DNA of 64,000 bases from the NCBI RefSeq assembly GCF_026213295.1, contig NC_079414.1, positions 12,218,234-12,282,233 of the forward strand, written 5' to 3'. Position numbers and translations under genes: made by a program. Positions 1 through 11,719 of the stretch are shown here, piece by piece. The DNA comes from Gadus chalcogrammus (Eukaryota; Chordata; Actinopteri; Gadiformes; Gadidae). The notes under the pieces are model-generated. The model searched no databases. It worked only from the letters and a program-made list of their open reading frames with translations, and was not told the DNA's origin. Each line of letters opens with the position of its first letter. Within the stretch, counting starts at the first letter, position 1.

Positions 1-308
1 TGCAGTGACCATGGTGATGCTGATAAAGGAATGAATGCCATAAATAACCAAGAGATAATGTTATAAAGAGATAAAGAGATAAAGATAAGTCTACAGATGT
101 TAGGGTCAGCGCAAGGGGTTAAAATGTAAGGTTATAATAAACTTCCTGGAACAATAAAAAAAACCAAGCAATAAACGGCACACAAAGAGAAAACAAAACA
201 TGCGGCATACAGAAAACCACCACCAAATAAAATAACATATACTTACTATATACATATATATACATACTCACAACTAAATGATTGGACCTGTCTGGGAAAA
301 AAAAAATT
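1..308. other. AT-rich flank, no gene seen
   Basis: AT-rich sequence with short GATAAA-like runs near position 65-85. I see no exon, repeat boundary or RNA gene here. Confidence 0.5.
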
Positions 309-1944
309 CTAATTCAATTTTTTGTAGCGTGACTGCTGGGCTAGATAGAGGCTGACGGCCTCCTCCTTGGGAATTTGTTGGAAGGATTTGGCGATGGGGG
401 CAGGTGCACAGGCTGACAAATTGGCGTTAACCTCTTGAAGAGCCTTGGGTGAATCCATGTAGCTCTCCCGAAGGGCCTTGATTAATGACGTTGCATAACC
501 TGCAGACATAATAATGATAAAATACTGTATAAAGATCGCTGTCACTGATTACAGATGTCTTGTGCGCAAATGTCAAAATATGATAGAACTGCATGACACT
601 GCCTACCGTATGAGGCCTTCTCTTTGATGGGAACAACTACCCAGGCACCTTTTCTGAAACGTGATATCGCACGCTATACCTCTCTAAACCATCGCTTCTT
701 CGTGCGGTCTCTCTGTTCGCATTATAGTTGTAATGCAGCGCCGCGAAGAGAAGCCTACAGAATAACACATTTGAGAACACTTTCAAAACCTGGTGTATGT
801 ATGATCAAATACGGCATTGTTATTCCATTGGACAGCACTGACCTGCTATACATGCCATGGTATGAAAACCCAGTGTGCTTGGGCGCGAAGTGCAGGATCA
901 GGGAGTGGAAGGCTTCAAGGGAGTAAGTCTGGTGCTGCGGAGACAGCTGTCGAACATCCTTCAGTAAGGATGTCCTTGTGATGATACCCTCCAGTTTTAC
1001 TGCTGCCATTGAGCCTGCAAGAGACCAAGATAGGTAGGCAGGCACGCAGACAGACACACACACAGCAGACATACAAATAGACAGATTTTCTTTTCTCCAG
1101 TGGAAACACACATGAAATTGTCCTGCATATGAATTATAGCAAATAGTAGGGCAAGGGGTCCTCTACCGTAGCAGCATTGACACTGTCCGTGGTCTCACAA
1201 GGTGAGGCATCTGTCAACATCTTGCATAAATAAATTAGCGTCAGCGACACGGTCACGTCTAAATACATATGAAAGAGGACTGTAATAGTCACTTTCCATC
1301 AGGAAAAGGGCAATTAAATACATCAACTAAATCAGACACACACACACTGTTGTGAAAGCCGATGAGCGCCAGTGATCCAAACACTAGCCATGGCGCTTTC
1401 TAGTTAGGTATGACAAACTTTTGGACATTTACTTCAGGACAATTTTGTTTTGGTTCATATTCATGAATCACGAAATGTGCGTTTCTAATGTCAGACTGAT
1501 CATGAGTCAATACTGTAGTGGAGGCGGTGTCAACGGGAATACGGTATGTAGTATACACAGGGCTAGCTAACGCACAGCTTGTAAACATTAGCATGAGGCT
1601 TACCATAGCCAGCTCTCGCTTGCGGCTGGCGGCACTGATCTTGGTGCCTCTCGGTCTCAGGGCAGGGCAGGCAGAGATGCGTGTGCACAGAAGGCACGGC
1701 GTTCGGAATAAGCTGTGCCAGGCTCTTTAACCCGAGAGATACCATCCTGACATCCCCTTGGTCGTAATCCTCCTCCGTGAAATGAGCGCTGCAGACCTTG
1801 GAGTTCTTTGTGACCGAGGGAATAGAAAAATCTGCTCGTCTAACGCGGACAAACTGTACCCACTGTCTGAGGGTTGCCTTGTCCTTCGGAAAGGCATGAG
1901 TTATTAGAGTTATTACACCCAGCACAAACACAGTTGTACACCAT
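309..1944 (-). pseudogene. THAP-domain gene, broken by two frame breaks
   Basis: Minus-strand spliced gene. The start ATG at 1944-1942 opens a THAP zinc finger (MVYNCVCAGCNNSNNS, then FPKDKATLRQW and KVCSAHFTEEDY), i.e. the C2CH pattern of a DNA-binding THAP domain. Exon 1 runs 1944-1604 (donor GTAAGC). Exon 2 runs 1014-843 and contains LSPQHQTYSLEAFHS and FAPKHTGFSYHGMYSR. Exon 3 runs about 735-607 (LLFAALHYNYNANRET). Exon 4 runs 499-309 and ends in KKLN-stop. Splice sites are clean and phases agree. Two single-base frame breaks spoil it: one in the THAP domain near 1897 and one in exon 3 near 672. A possible extra 54-base exon at 1220-1167 would introduce a stop and is not needed. From memory, this THAP plus 'QTYSLEAFHS' architecture recurs in fish genomes in many copies; its function is unknown to me. 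Assembly indels could explain both breaks. Confidence 0.7.
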
Positions 1945-2002
1945 TCTAAATCTACACCTACCTACCCACCACCTACCTATCTCTCGGTCTATATCTATAA
2001 AT

Positions 2003-2058
2003 GTCTATCTATCTATCTATGCTGTCTATCCATCTATCTATCTATACATGTATCTATG
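2003..2058. repeat. CTAT tetranucleotide microsatellite
   Basis: Imperfect (CTAT)n run, visible directly. Confidence 0.9.
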
Positions 2059-2239
2059 AATTGATCTCTTACTTATCTATCTCTTATCTCTCTCGTACTC
2101 TACTCTCAATGGGTCTCGAAGGGCTACGTCTGTCGTCTCCCTACCGTGACGTCATGCAACGGCTTCCGGGAGAAATGAGAAGCTATCGCAAACCGCTCCA
2201 ATATGACCCAGTTTTGACCCAGTTTTCGTATTAAAATCC

Positions 2240-3825
2240 GTTTTGTGATACCCAACAACATTAAATACAATAGGTAACCATTAAAATGTTTATTACCAAC
2301 AAGAAAATTGCGCAAATTCGAAAAAAATATAACCTGCACCATGGCCTTTAAGTTAGCGCTAGCCTATATTTTCACTGAAGTCCACATTAACCTACTCAAA
2401 ACTTTGACTTAAACAGTGGCTCTTAATTTTACATTATCTTGGCATGATATTTATTTCACACACTTACACCGTCAAATTATTTTACATGTTCTGCAGTTAT
2501 CTGAAAGACTGAGAGGTTGCTAACTTGGTGTGCGCTTTCAGCATCTTAGAACATTTTTTTTATTCAGTGCTTAAAATGTACGTCACATACAATCTCATTG
2601 TGTTTTCTCTATAGCCTTTAACTGAACAATTGCACAATAAATGGTCAAATTCTTGACATGAACATTTTTCATTTTAATCCACAAACAACATATGTGTAAT
2701 CCGGGGCATATAAAGACTGGGACCAGAAGATAATTACTTACTCTCCATTGAAACCCATTCATATTTTACGATCTTAAAGGTCTTAAAGGTCCCAAGGGGT
2801 CTACCGGAAGGGGCGTGACTTCGCCACTCTATGGAGAGGTGAGCGGGCAGAGAGGAAGCGTCGCCTCCTGTCATGTGGCAAGCGAAACTGTGGTGTCGTG
2901 CTTGTCGAACGCATGCGCACACAACTGGAAACCGTTGGGATAGATGAGAATCACAATAAAATGTGACACTGAATTTGAAACAGCCCATTGTAATTTCTGC
3001 ATCTATTATCAAATATTTAGTAGTAATACAGTGAAAATTAGTAGAAATGTGAATATTTGGTTGACATGTTGATTAACGTTTTGTGCCCCTAAAACTTCTG
3101 GTTGCGCCCCTAAATCTTCAGTTAGGGACCACAGTGCTCCTAGTGAAAAAAGTTAGTCTGGAGCCCTGTACAGGAGCATATACCATCGTTTCACAATATA
3201 ACAGCTTGTGGTCAGTATACTTTGGATGGTTACTACATTATGGCTTTTAATCAAAACCTGTTTGGAGAAAATTAATGGGATTTATACTTCCAGAACCACA
3301 CTGTTGCGATGTGTTGTTGATGATATTCCTTTACGGTTTTCATTGAGAATTGCTTTCATGGCTCAAAGGACACCTTGCAAGTCTAGCCCTGTATAGCCCT
3401 GTATAGAATACGTGGTTAAACTTAAAATAGACGAGCAAGGTAACTAGCACAAACAAAGGTTAGCTCATAAACAGGGTGTAACAGGTAATGAGCGCGCAGA
3501 GACCAGTTTCTTTTGTCCCTTTATTGGGAGCTCTTTTATTCAATAAACCAAACTTAGGCTCCAAAACTATATTATAATGGTTGAGATCCGTGCGCTTTCT
3601 GGTTCTGTCGATCTCAGTCTCTGGATCTCTCTCTCAGGTTCCTTCTCTCCCCTACTGAAACACAAAGCAGGCACATAAGTACACATTCCCTGATTGGACC
3701 TGATCGCGGGCACCTGCTCGCAATCAGGTCCAATCCCCCCAGCCGATCAGGTGTGTTCACAACCGTCCTCTACCTCCCCCTGCAGGCCAGACGTCGCACG
3801 TCCTCCCCCACATAGGGGTTTTGAA
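2240..3825. other. Intergenic, mostly unassigned
   Basis: No supported gene. 3481-3825 may be LTR-like on the minus strand: two AATAAA signals in reverse complement lie near 3520-3545, and a palindrome (ATTGGACCTGAT / ATCAGGTCCAAT) spans about 3693-3735. The evidence is too thin to call an element. Confidence 0.4.
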
Positions 3826-3837
3826 CACGGCCACACC

Positions 3838-3926
3838 AAAATTTACTCAAAGCAATTCATGCTCCCTTTTAGGTTGCGCGTTTTGCGCGTGTTGCCAAGC
3901 AATTTACCGCCAGAACAGTAGGTGGA
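3838..3926 (+). repeat. Direct repeat, copy 1 (second copy 5109-5199)
   Basis: About 89 bases, starting AAAATTTACTCAAAGC, recur nearly identically at 5109. In the second copy the following sequence jumps straight to GTCGTTGGTTTG, which occurs about 60 bases further on after copy 1. One copy has therefore lost a segment between short GGAG matches. Confidence 0.85.
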
Positions 3927-4807
3927 GTAATATGTGGAGTAAAGTTTTTCGTTGAAGACGACCTCGAGAATGACGTCTTTGTCTGTGGGAGTCGTTGGTT
4001 TGTTTATGTGCCAAAGTTTGATGATCTCCTTTCGCGAGTCATCCGATATCTTCCCGACTCTCCCCAAAACCGGCCCTTGTCAGGGAGCAGCTGGCAGATT
4101 ATTTTTTGTCAGATGCTGGCGTGTTTCCCCACCAGTACAATGTGCTACGATTGGGTATGCGCACTGACCAATAAATATATATACATTGGTCACTTGGAAG
4201 CATGACTTTTGATTCATTAGTTATCATGTTACACAAGTTACCTAATTTGGTTTACGTCAAACTCATTAATTCATATCCATATAAAATGTTTATACAACAG
4301 CTACTGCCTTGACAGATGAATGAATTATTTAAGTGTAGGCCTATAGCCAAAGGCTTTAAGCTATAGCGCATAATGTCCACATAAATTATATGGTAGGCAG
4401 CATTATTAGAGAAAAGGGGTTTATTTATCAAATACAGAAAATAGTCCCACCATACACGCACACATTTTTCATTCACTACACACTCACGCTTTCAAATTTC
4501 ATTCACTCAAAGAGGCTACTGAACTTATGTTTCACACAGAACATGAACACTTACGTTTCACATAGAACGTGAACACAAAACATTACGTAATTAATTCAAA
4601 TAGGCTAACACTAAAACAAATAAGGCCAGTAGGCCTAATAGAACGAATATCGGGTGACAAGATCATTAAATGGCTCACAATCCCGCATCAGCTGTTTGAT
4701 GTCGCGCATCAAAATAGCACTTTGCCCCTGTGGAAGGGTTCGCATAAAGGGTTCGCATAATTATGTGCCAGATCGGGTGGTAGGTGGCGGTATGAAAACA
4801 GGAAATG

Positions 4808-5029
4808 TGATACTCCAGACAGGAAGTAGTAACCAGACGAGCAGACCAATCACAGCCTTGCAGGCTGCGCGGCTCGCGTAAAAGCTTACGTAAAAAATGA
4901 CGCAAGTCTAGAAAAATCGCCCGACGCACGCAAGACGTGAGAAGTCGCGCAAGGGGTGCGCAAGGGCGCGCAAGGGCCTCTTGCGCTTGCGCTTACGCTT
5001 ACGTATAACTGAGCATAAATCGGCCTTTA
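4808..5029 (+). repeat. Direct repeat, copy 1 (second copy 5404-5623)
   Basis: About 220 bases beginning TGATACTCCAGACAGGAAG recur at 5404 with only a few changes, an offset of 596 bases. The unit includes GC-rich palindromic motifs (GCGCAAGG / CTTGCGC). Confidence 0.9.
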
Positions 5030-5403
5030 CACGCGTTGAAGCGTTGAAGCGTTGCGTTGGGGGCGTAAAGGCGGCTGCATGCTTCAGCGTTGGTGTTACG
5101 TTGTTGCGCAAAATTTACTCAAAGCAATTCATGCTCCCTTTTAGGTTGCGCGTGTTGCGCGTGTTGCCAAGCAATTTACCGCCAGAACAGTAGGTGGAGT
5201 CGTTGGTTTGTTTATGTGCCAGATCGTGTTCTCCCCATACACAGTGAATGATGGCAACAGACAGAGGAACAGGAGTGATGAAGTTGTTGATCATTGGGGT
5301 TGTATAAATGTGCATATCTCTCTACATTTTAAAACGACATAATGTGTTGGCAGCAAAGTTAACTTCACTTCACGTTAATGCTTTTGTATATGAGCCTGCC
5401 GGG

Positions 5404-5623
5404 TGATACTCCAGACAGGAAGTAGTAACCAGACCAGCAGACCAATCACAGCCTTGCAGGCTGGGCGGCTCGCGTAAAAGCTTACGTAAAAAATGACGCA
5501 AGTCTAGAAAAATCGCCCGACGCACGCAAGACGTGAGAAGTCGCGCAAGGGGTGCGCAAGGGCGCGCAAGGGCCTCTTGCGCTTGCGCTTACGCTTACGT
5601 AACTGAGCATAAATCGGCCTTTA
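5404..5623 (+). repeat. Direct repeat, copy 2 of 4808-5029
   Basis: Near-identical to 4808-5029; one TA dinucleotide is missing near 5600. Confidence 0.9.
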
Positions 5624-6314
5624 GACGCGGCAGTTGCACGTAATTACGCACGTAAACGCAGTAACGCACCCAACGCACCGGAGTTCAGAGAGTTGAACTT
5701 TCAACGCTGCAACGCGTGACGCTTAGCCGCGATAGCCAATCAGTGTGGAGCTTGACCCGACGTCACTGGCAGAGAGTAGTGAGCTTGCACAGAAGCATAC
5801 GGCCGACATCTTTCTTTATTCTGGGTGGAAATAGTAACATAGTTACGCCATTAAATGCGTTTATGGAAACATGTCCTTCGCGGTCTACGAAGGCCGCATC
5901 CTTCGAAGGACGCGGTCTACGAAGGATGCGTCCTATGAATTGGGACACAGCCACAAACTCACTTTAGACTGCTAGTTTATAGACTATATCTCTGCTGATC
6001 AACACTGCGAATGCTGGAAACACACCAGACACACCATGTGAAGTTATTTAACCCGATTATTGTTATTTATATCCGAGATTATTTAATCTAACCCGATCTA
6101 AGCTCTATCATACACCCAAACACGGCGGCGTTTGGGTTTCCTAGCTGCGTTGGCGCGTTGACGCGTTGGAAGCGTTGAACCACCACACACTGATCAAGCG
6201 TCAGGTTAGGCACGTTACTCGCGTTGGATAACGCGAGGTTGGTGTGGCCGCACCATAACGCTTGTACATTGCATTCAAAGGAGGGCCGAGCTCTCTGAGT
6301 GGCCAACGACGTGC

Positions 6315-6377
6315 GTCGCGACGTAGGTCGCATTGGTCGCGACGTAGGTCGCATTGGTCACGACGTAGGTCGCATTG
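6315..6377 (+). repeat. 21-bp tandem repeat, three units
   Basis: Three units of GTCGCGACGTAGGTCGCATT plus G. The matching part of the opposite arm (near 8985-9010) has fewer units, so the arms have diverged by repeat number. Confidence 0.85.
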
Positions 6378-7105
6378 GTCGCTGTGTTGCTCGCTCGTCT
6401 GGCTGGCGCTTTCTCGTCTGGCTGCCGTTTTGGTCGCTGGCTGGCTGGCTCGCTCAAAGTCTATGGGCGGTCCTTAATCAGTTAATTTGCATGTTATTAA
6501 CGGGTTTTTTTGCGACGCAATCGGCCTCTTTCATTTTAACATTTTAGAAGGATTTAGTACGATGTTATGATAATTATATGACGTAATGACGGGCTGTGAC
6601 GCTGGCTGGGGTCGGTTGGCTGGCTGCGACGACAGCCCAGCCGCTGGCTGCTGCTGGCCACTGGCAGGCTGACCGACTAGGTCGCGACCATAAAAGCGTC
6701 GCGACCCTTTTTGCGGCAAATCAGTCGCAACCAACCAGAGGTATGGCTGAATGAGCGACCTGTGGCAGCCAGCCATTCTCACCACTGCTGCTACCTATGT
6801 TATCAGTTAACATCTCATTGAACAGAATAAATATACTTGCGTCAGTGTAATAAAAACGTACATACAATAATATATAGCTTAGATATTGATAGACCAATAG
6901 GCCTTTTTATAATATACATAAATAGGGCTATTTGTCTATTCATCTATATTTAATTCATTTTAAATTAACTTTGTAATACAGTGTCATGTGTACAAATTTA
7001 TATTGATTATATTGTCTATCAATATCTAAGCTATATATTATTGTATGTACGTTTTTATTACACTGACGCACATATATTTATTCTGTTCAATGAGATGCCC
7101 TAACT

Positions 7106-8081
7106 CAGGGGTTTTCAAAGTGTGAGAGAGTGAGCCCCCCCCCAGAGAAAAAAATTCAGCTGAGCCCCCCCCCCCAATTTTTTTTTCTAATACCTGTGTT
7201 TTGAAAGCTATTTTAATTATTTTACACATTTCAAACATCTCCGATCATAATTTTAAAACATTTGCAACATATTTTTGAAACATTTGAAACAAATTTTTTA
7301 ACATATCTTTTAAACATATTTCTGAAACATTACAACATCTTTTTGCGTTTTTAAACAACACAATTTAACAACTTTATCTAAGCATGTTTTAGCTTAACCT
7401 TTTTTAAATACATTTGAACATCTTAATCTGTGTAAACTGCCAGTTTACAGATTCATTCAGGGTCCCCGACTCTGAATTTTCTGAGTCGAATCAGATCTGA
7501 CTTTTCAGTCCAGAGATTCGACTATTCGGCGGGGTTTGTTTACCGGCGTTGCTATGGTGACCTAAATTATTATAAGCAACTGAAAACGACGCCGGTTTGA
7601 AACTAAAACTGTGATTCTGAAAAAAGTATAAATGCTATCAAAATTCCGTTTCGATAGTATTGAAGATACAAGTGTGTAGATTTGTTTAATGGTTTGAATG
7701 ATGGTAAACGGTTGAAAAAGGAATGAGTTACGATGTCTAGAAGTAGGTGTATCAGAATGGGCTGACGTCTTCAATGAAAACATCTGAAAACGAAGCGGTA
7801 TGAAACTAAAACTGTGATTCTGAAGACATTTTAAATGATATCGAAATTCTGTTTAGATATTATTGAAGATACAAGTGTGTAGATTTGTTAAATGGTTTGC
7901 ACGAAGATAAACGGTTGAAAATTGATTTAGTTATGTTACTTCTACAGTTGAAGTACGACTGATGATTTGAATCATCGTCTTTCAGGTTTTTTTTTTTTGG
8001 TTTTTTTTCTCACGTCGCGCCCCCCCTGAAGAACTCTGGCGCCCCCCAGGGGGGGCGCGCCCCACAGTTTGAAAACCACTG
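7106..8081. mobile_element. hAT-type non-autonomous transposon with 8-bp TSD
   Basis: It is bounded by an exact 8-bp direct repeat CCCTAACT (7098-7105 and 8082-8089). Its ends are imperfect inverted repeats, CAGGGGTTTTCAAAGTGTG and CAGTGGTTTTCAAACTGTG (reverse complement of the right end), as in hAT elements. The left arm of the surrounding foldback shows the matching unoccupied site. Near-terminal C-rich/G-rich stretches and an internal ~200-bp tandem duplication (units near 7583 and 7786) are present. No transposase was seen. Confidence 0.9.
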
Positions 8082-8434
8082 CCCTAACTGATAACATAGG
8101 CTTTTGGTTGTGGTAGCAGCCGTGGTGACAATGGCTGGCTGCCACAGGTCGCTCATTCAGCCATACCTCTGGTTGGTTGCGACCTATTTGCCGCCAAAAG
8201 GGTCGCGACGCTTTTATGGTCGCGACCTAGTCGGTCAGCCTGCCAGAGCCAGCTGCCAGCTGCAGCCAGCGGCCAGTGGCCAGCGGCAGAGAGCGGCCAG
8301 CCGTGGCTGGCCTGTCGTCGGAGCCAGCCAGCCGATACCAGCCAGGCGTCGCAGCCCGTCATTACGTCGTATAATTATCATACCATCGTACTAAATCATA
8401 CAAAAAATTTGAAATGAAAGAGGCCGATTGCGTC

Positions 8435-8846
8435 AATAAGTTTGACTTAAAGAGTAAAAATGTATCAGTCCTTGAACAGAATCGAACGCCGGCCTTCCTG
8501 AACACTAACGTCTAAGCGTCATTACAGCTTGTACCACTGTGGCATTGTATTCATGCTGTTGCACTTATATTAAAGTGTATCACTCTATAACGATGAACTT
8601 TGTGCATAATATACCTTATTAGGCTCAATGACATTTAGCAAAACAAATATATAGGCTATATATAAGATATAAAATACATTATTTGAATACGCCCCAAATT
8701 ACAACTTATGTATTTTATTGATACTGATAGACCAACGATTTCATCATTTTAAACCGTACTTCAATGTAAAAATATTAAAACAATATTAGCAATAAAGAGC
8801 TGTAGGTAGCTTTCGCCAGAGAGCATGGCTTTCTGGTACTTCAACT
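8435..8846. mobile_element. 412-bp insertion in foldback arm, with tRNA-like segment
   Basis: The other foldback arm shows the unoccupied site. GTC is repeated on both sides (8432-8434 and 8847-8849). On the minus strand a stretch near 8545-8470 has an A-box-like CAGTGGTACAAGC and a B-box-like GCGTTCGATTCT, which could be a decayed tRNA-derived SINE head. The remainder is AT-rich and unassigned. Confidence 0.55.
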
Positions 8847-9540
8847 GTCGCAAAAAAAACGTTAATAACATGCAAATTAACTGATTAAGGACCGCCCACA
8901 GACTTTGAGCGACCGAGCCAGCCAGCGACCAAAACGGCAGCCAGACGAGAAAACGGCAGCCAGACGAGCGACCAACACAGCGACCAATGCGACCTACGTC
9001 GCGACGCACGTCGTTGGCCACTCAGAGAGCTCGGCCCTACTGCTTAGAATGCACACACCCACATTGTTGTATAGAGGCTTTGGATGAAAGCATCCACCAA
9101 ATTTCCTGCAACCTGGAAATATTTTCGACTAAATTATTTTGAATTAATTGTCTGAAAGGCCAGGGTGGAAATATAATGGAGAGCCTGCCCTCTCTCTCAC
9201 ACACACAACCATACACACACACACAGTGACGGCTGGTGGTGATTTTGGGTGGGTGGGCTAACGAATGCATTACATTTATCAATAGGCCTACTTCACAGGG
9301 CTCCAGACGCCATGAGGTCACCTTTATATCTCTGTTCATAACTTTCATATAATGTGAATGATTTTTAAACAAGAATAAGGTGTAGAGAAATGCGTGTCTT
9401 TATTTGAAGCATAATTATAAATAAAAAGAAAAATAAGGTGTTTAAAGTGCTTCACTGAATTGAAATTGAACATTTCGAACTAAACCATTCAGCAAAATAA
9501 AACTTTTTTTGTGCTTAAAGTATTAAACAATTAAAATGTT

Positions 9541-9836
9541 GACCGGTCTCCCTTTGCGCAAAATGCGGCTGTAGACGATAACACACTCTTTGGTAGAGAC
9601 GTCTGTGTCGCCGTCAATCATGAAGGACACCTATGTGGCGTTTCCGACGTCAGCAGCTGTCTTTTGCTTTAAGGTGTCGCCTATTATCGCAATGAATTGT
9701 GCACATAACATCTCATTGCTATACGTCGGGTTGACGTTTGATCCATTTTCCTTCATGAGAATAATTTCGGATTTAAATTTGGTGAATGGCAACTCCTCTT
9801 TGGCAATGTTGTATGCAACATTAAATTGATCATTTC
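9541..9836 (-). pseudogene. hAT transposase fragment
   Basis: The minus strand reads as one frame including AYNIAKEELPFTKFKSEI, NVNPTYSNEMLCAQFI, SFMIDGDTDVSTKEC and VYSRILRKGRPVN, with one in-frame TAG just before VSFMIDGD. These motifs match from memory the KxxxEIxLxKxNGxNVNPTY...DGDTDVSTKE region of hAT transposases annotated in fish as ZNF862-like or ZBED5-like. Flanking transposase sequence is missing, so this is a deleted, inactive copy about 99 codons long. Confidence 0.8.
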
Positions 9837-10230
9837 CGATTCCTTAGAGAACCTTATTGTTACTGCCTGTCGCTGAAATGCAGCTGGGAGAGGGGCCACT
9901 TTCTCTACACACTTGTCACGTCATGTTGGGTTATTTAGACATATGCTTTTTTAATGTTTCGATGCGAAACGTTGTTGACCCGCTTACAAATGCACTATTA
10001 CCGGCCATATTCTGACCGCACTCAGTAAAAGCAGTGCGTTCCGTAATGCACTGCGTAATAATAAAATGTTATATGAATGAGTCAGCATTTAATTAATTAG
10101 TGTGATGTAGGCCTACATCGTTTGGTTGATGTGTCCCCAATCTCTTCACTTCCAATTTTTCCTCCAAAGACATTAAAGAAAACCGATTAGAAATTAAATA
10201 ATCCACTTCGTTCATTTTCATGCCAACGCC

Positions 10231-10620
10231 CACCATACTGCACTTGCGCTACTGTGCTGTGATTGGTCGAAGGTCACTGTACTGTAGCTACTGTGCTAGC
10301 TGGTCCAAGGTCAGCCTTTCGGCTAAACTAATTTAGCCCAAATGGGAAGCATATGAAGGGGGCGTGTCAGGGCACCTGTCATTCAAACGTCAATGGAAGC
10401 TTATGCTACTGTGCTTGGGCTAAATGAAATTAGCCCAAATGGGGGCGTGTCACGACACCGGTCAATCACAATGAAATGGCCGCTTACGCTACTGTGCTTG
10501 GGCTGAATGACTTTAGCCCAAATGGGAAGCATATGAAGGGGGCGTGTCACGATACCTGTCAATCAAAATTGAATGGAAGCTTACGCTACTCCGCTTGGGC
10601 TGAATACATTAAGCCCATTC
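10231..10620 (+). repeat. Tandem array inside hAT remnant
   Basis: Units of roughly 85-115 bp recur with the motif GCTACTGTGCTTGGGCT, then TAGCCCAAATGGG and GGGGCGTGTCA. Three to four imperfect units are visible. Confidence 0.8.
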
Positions 10621-10807
10621 ACAGGAAAACCCCCAAGATATATCATATATCCTGGGTTTCTCTGTCACTTTTTGGTGCAGTTGCTGCTTTAGGTTCTACC
10701 AAAATTTAAAACAATATGTTCTAAGGTTTATAATGATATTTTTTCATTTTTACTGTAAAAGGTAGGGAGGGCTTAGCCCTGTTAGCCCATTTATACCAGC
10801 CGTCCCT

Positions 10808-10816
10808 GCACACACA

Positions 10817-10862
<46 letters not shown>
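10808..10862 (+). repeat. CA microsatellite
   Basis: (CA)n interrupted by one TA. Confidence 0.9.
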
Positions 10863-10865
<3 letters not shown>

Positions 10866-11719
10866 GACAAGTATTGCATTCTGCACTATAATTTGTATAG
10901 AGAGACGAAGCCATGGATCAGGAGCCTAAGAAATGGTTGGTCATAAAAAGCATTGAGTATATAACATTGATTATGAAACCTCAATAGACTATGAAGGACC
11001 TTTCACTAAGTTTGGGGGTTGTGTGCCCGTTGCGATGGCAACGGGCGTAAATGTCTAGACTGAAGGGAGGACCTAGGACGATCACTCGTTTGATATTTAT
11101 TTGGAAGGAAATCAGGCGTTGTTTGGGTGCAGCGGTACAAGACACGTTGAATCTAGGAGAACGCAATCAACTAATGAGACAGCTACACAAATATATGAGC
11201 AATATATAGATAATTTGAATATTTGGTGTAATTTGGGTTCTAACCTTTAGCAGACAACTTTCATTTTTAATGAGCACTCAATTTGACTTCATAAAAATGA
11301 AATTTGGCTTGCATCATGTTGTAGGCCGATCTTTGCTGTTGCTTTTTTTCAGGTTTTTACAAAGAACCTCTGATGTTTGCGACCACTTTCATTTTTCAGC
11401 AGCGCTACTATCTCTCCCTCCAAGAAATAAACGACACCGTGGTTCTCGTTACTGATGGATTTATTGCTGCTCCTTGCCATCTCTCCGTCCACAATCATCC
11501 ATTGCAATATCCACCGTCGAACTACACGTATGATAATGTAAAATAGACACGTTACATACGGTAAAAGGTTAACACAAATATATTCAGAAAATAAATGTTA
11601 TCTTGCTATATACACATACCTCGCTGGCTGCATATAACCATGAGGGAATGAGGTTTCTTCCGCAAAAATGCTTGTTTCAAAATATCCCAAAGAAAAACAT
11701 CTTAACTATTCTGCTTAAC
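10863..11719. other. No gene seen
   Basis: A short reading frame at 11166-10981 (minus) has no recognisable motif. The stretch holds nothing else I can support. Confidence 0.4.

Larger units (their letters stand above)
3826..6256. mobile_element. Composite MITE-like region bounded by CGGCCACACCAA ends
   Basis: The left edge carries CGGCCACACCAA near 3829 and the right edge carries its reverse complement, TTGGTGTGGCCG, near 6239. The interior is rich in GCGTTGAAGCG-type motifs and holds two separate internal duplications. The same end motif recurs at 39298, 40112, 51989 and 52485, so this is probably a duplicated member of that PIF/Harbinger-like MITE family. Whether it is one element or several adjacent fragments is unclear. 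Confidence 0.4.
6284..9046. mobile_element. Large foldback (inverted-repeat) element with nested insertions
   Basis: The ends are inverted copies (AGGGCCGAGCTCTCTGAG at 6284; its complement ends at 9046). The left arm 6284-6895 matches the right arm 7018-9046 once two insertions are removed: a hAT element at 7106-8081 and a 412-base insert at 8435-8846. The arms carry GTCGCGACGTAGGTCGC-type repeats, CTGGCTGG-rich stretches and AT-rich inner arms around a centre near 6900-7017. No coding capacity and no convincing outer target duplication were seen. Confidence 0.85.
9224..10808 (-). mobile_element. hAT transposon remnant (ZNF862/ZBED5-like transposase family)
   Basis: The ends are CAGTGACGGCTGGT (9224) and the complement of CAGGGACGGCTGGT (ending 10808), flanked by CACACACA on both sides. 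That is compatible with an 8-bp hAT target duplication, though it lies in a CA repeat. It contains a minus-strand transposase fragment and a tandem array at 10231-10620. Confidence 0.8.
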
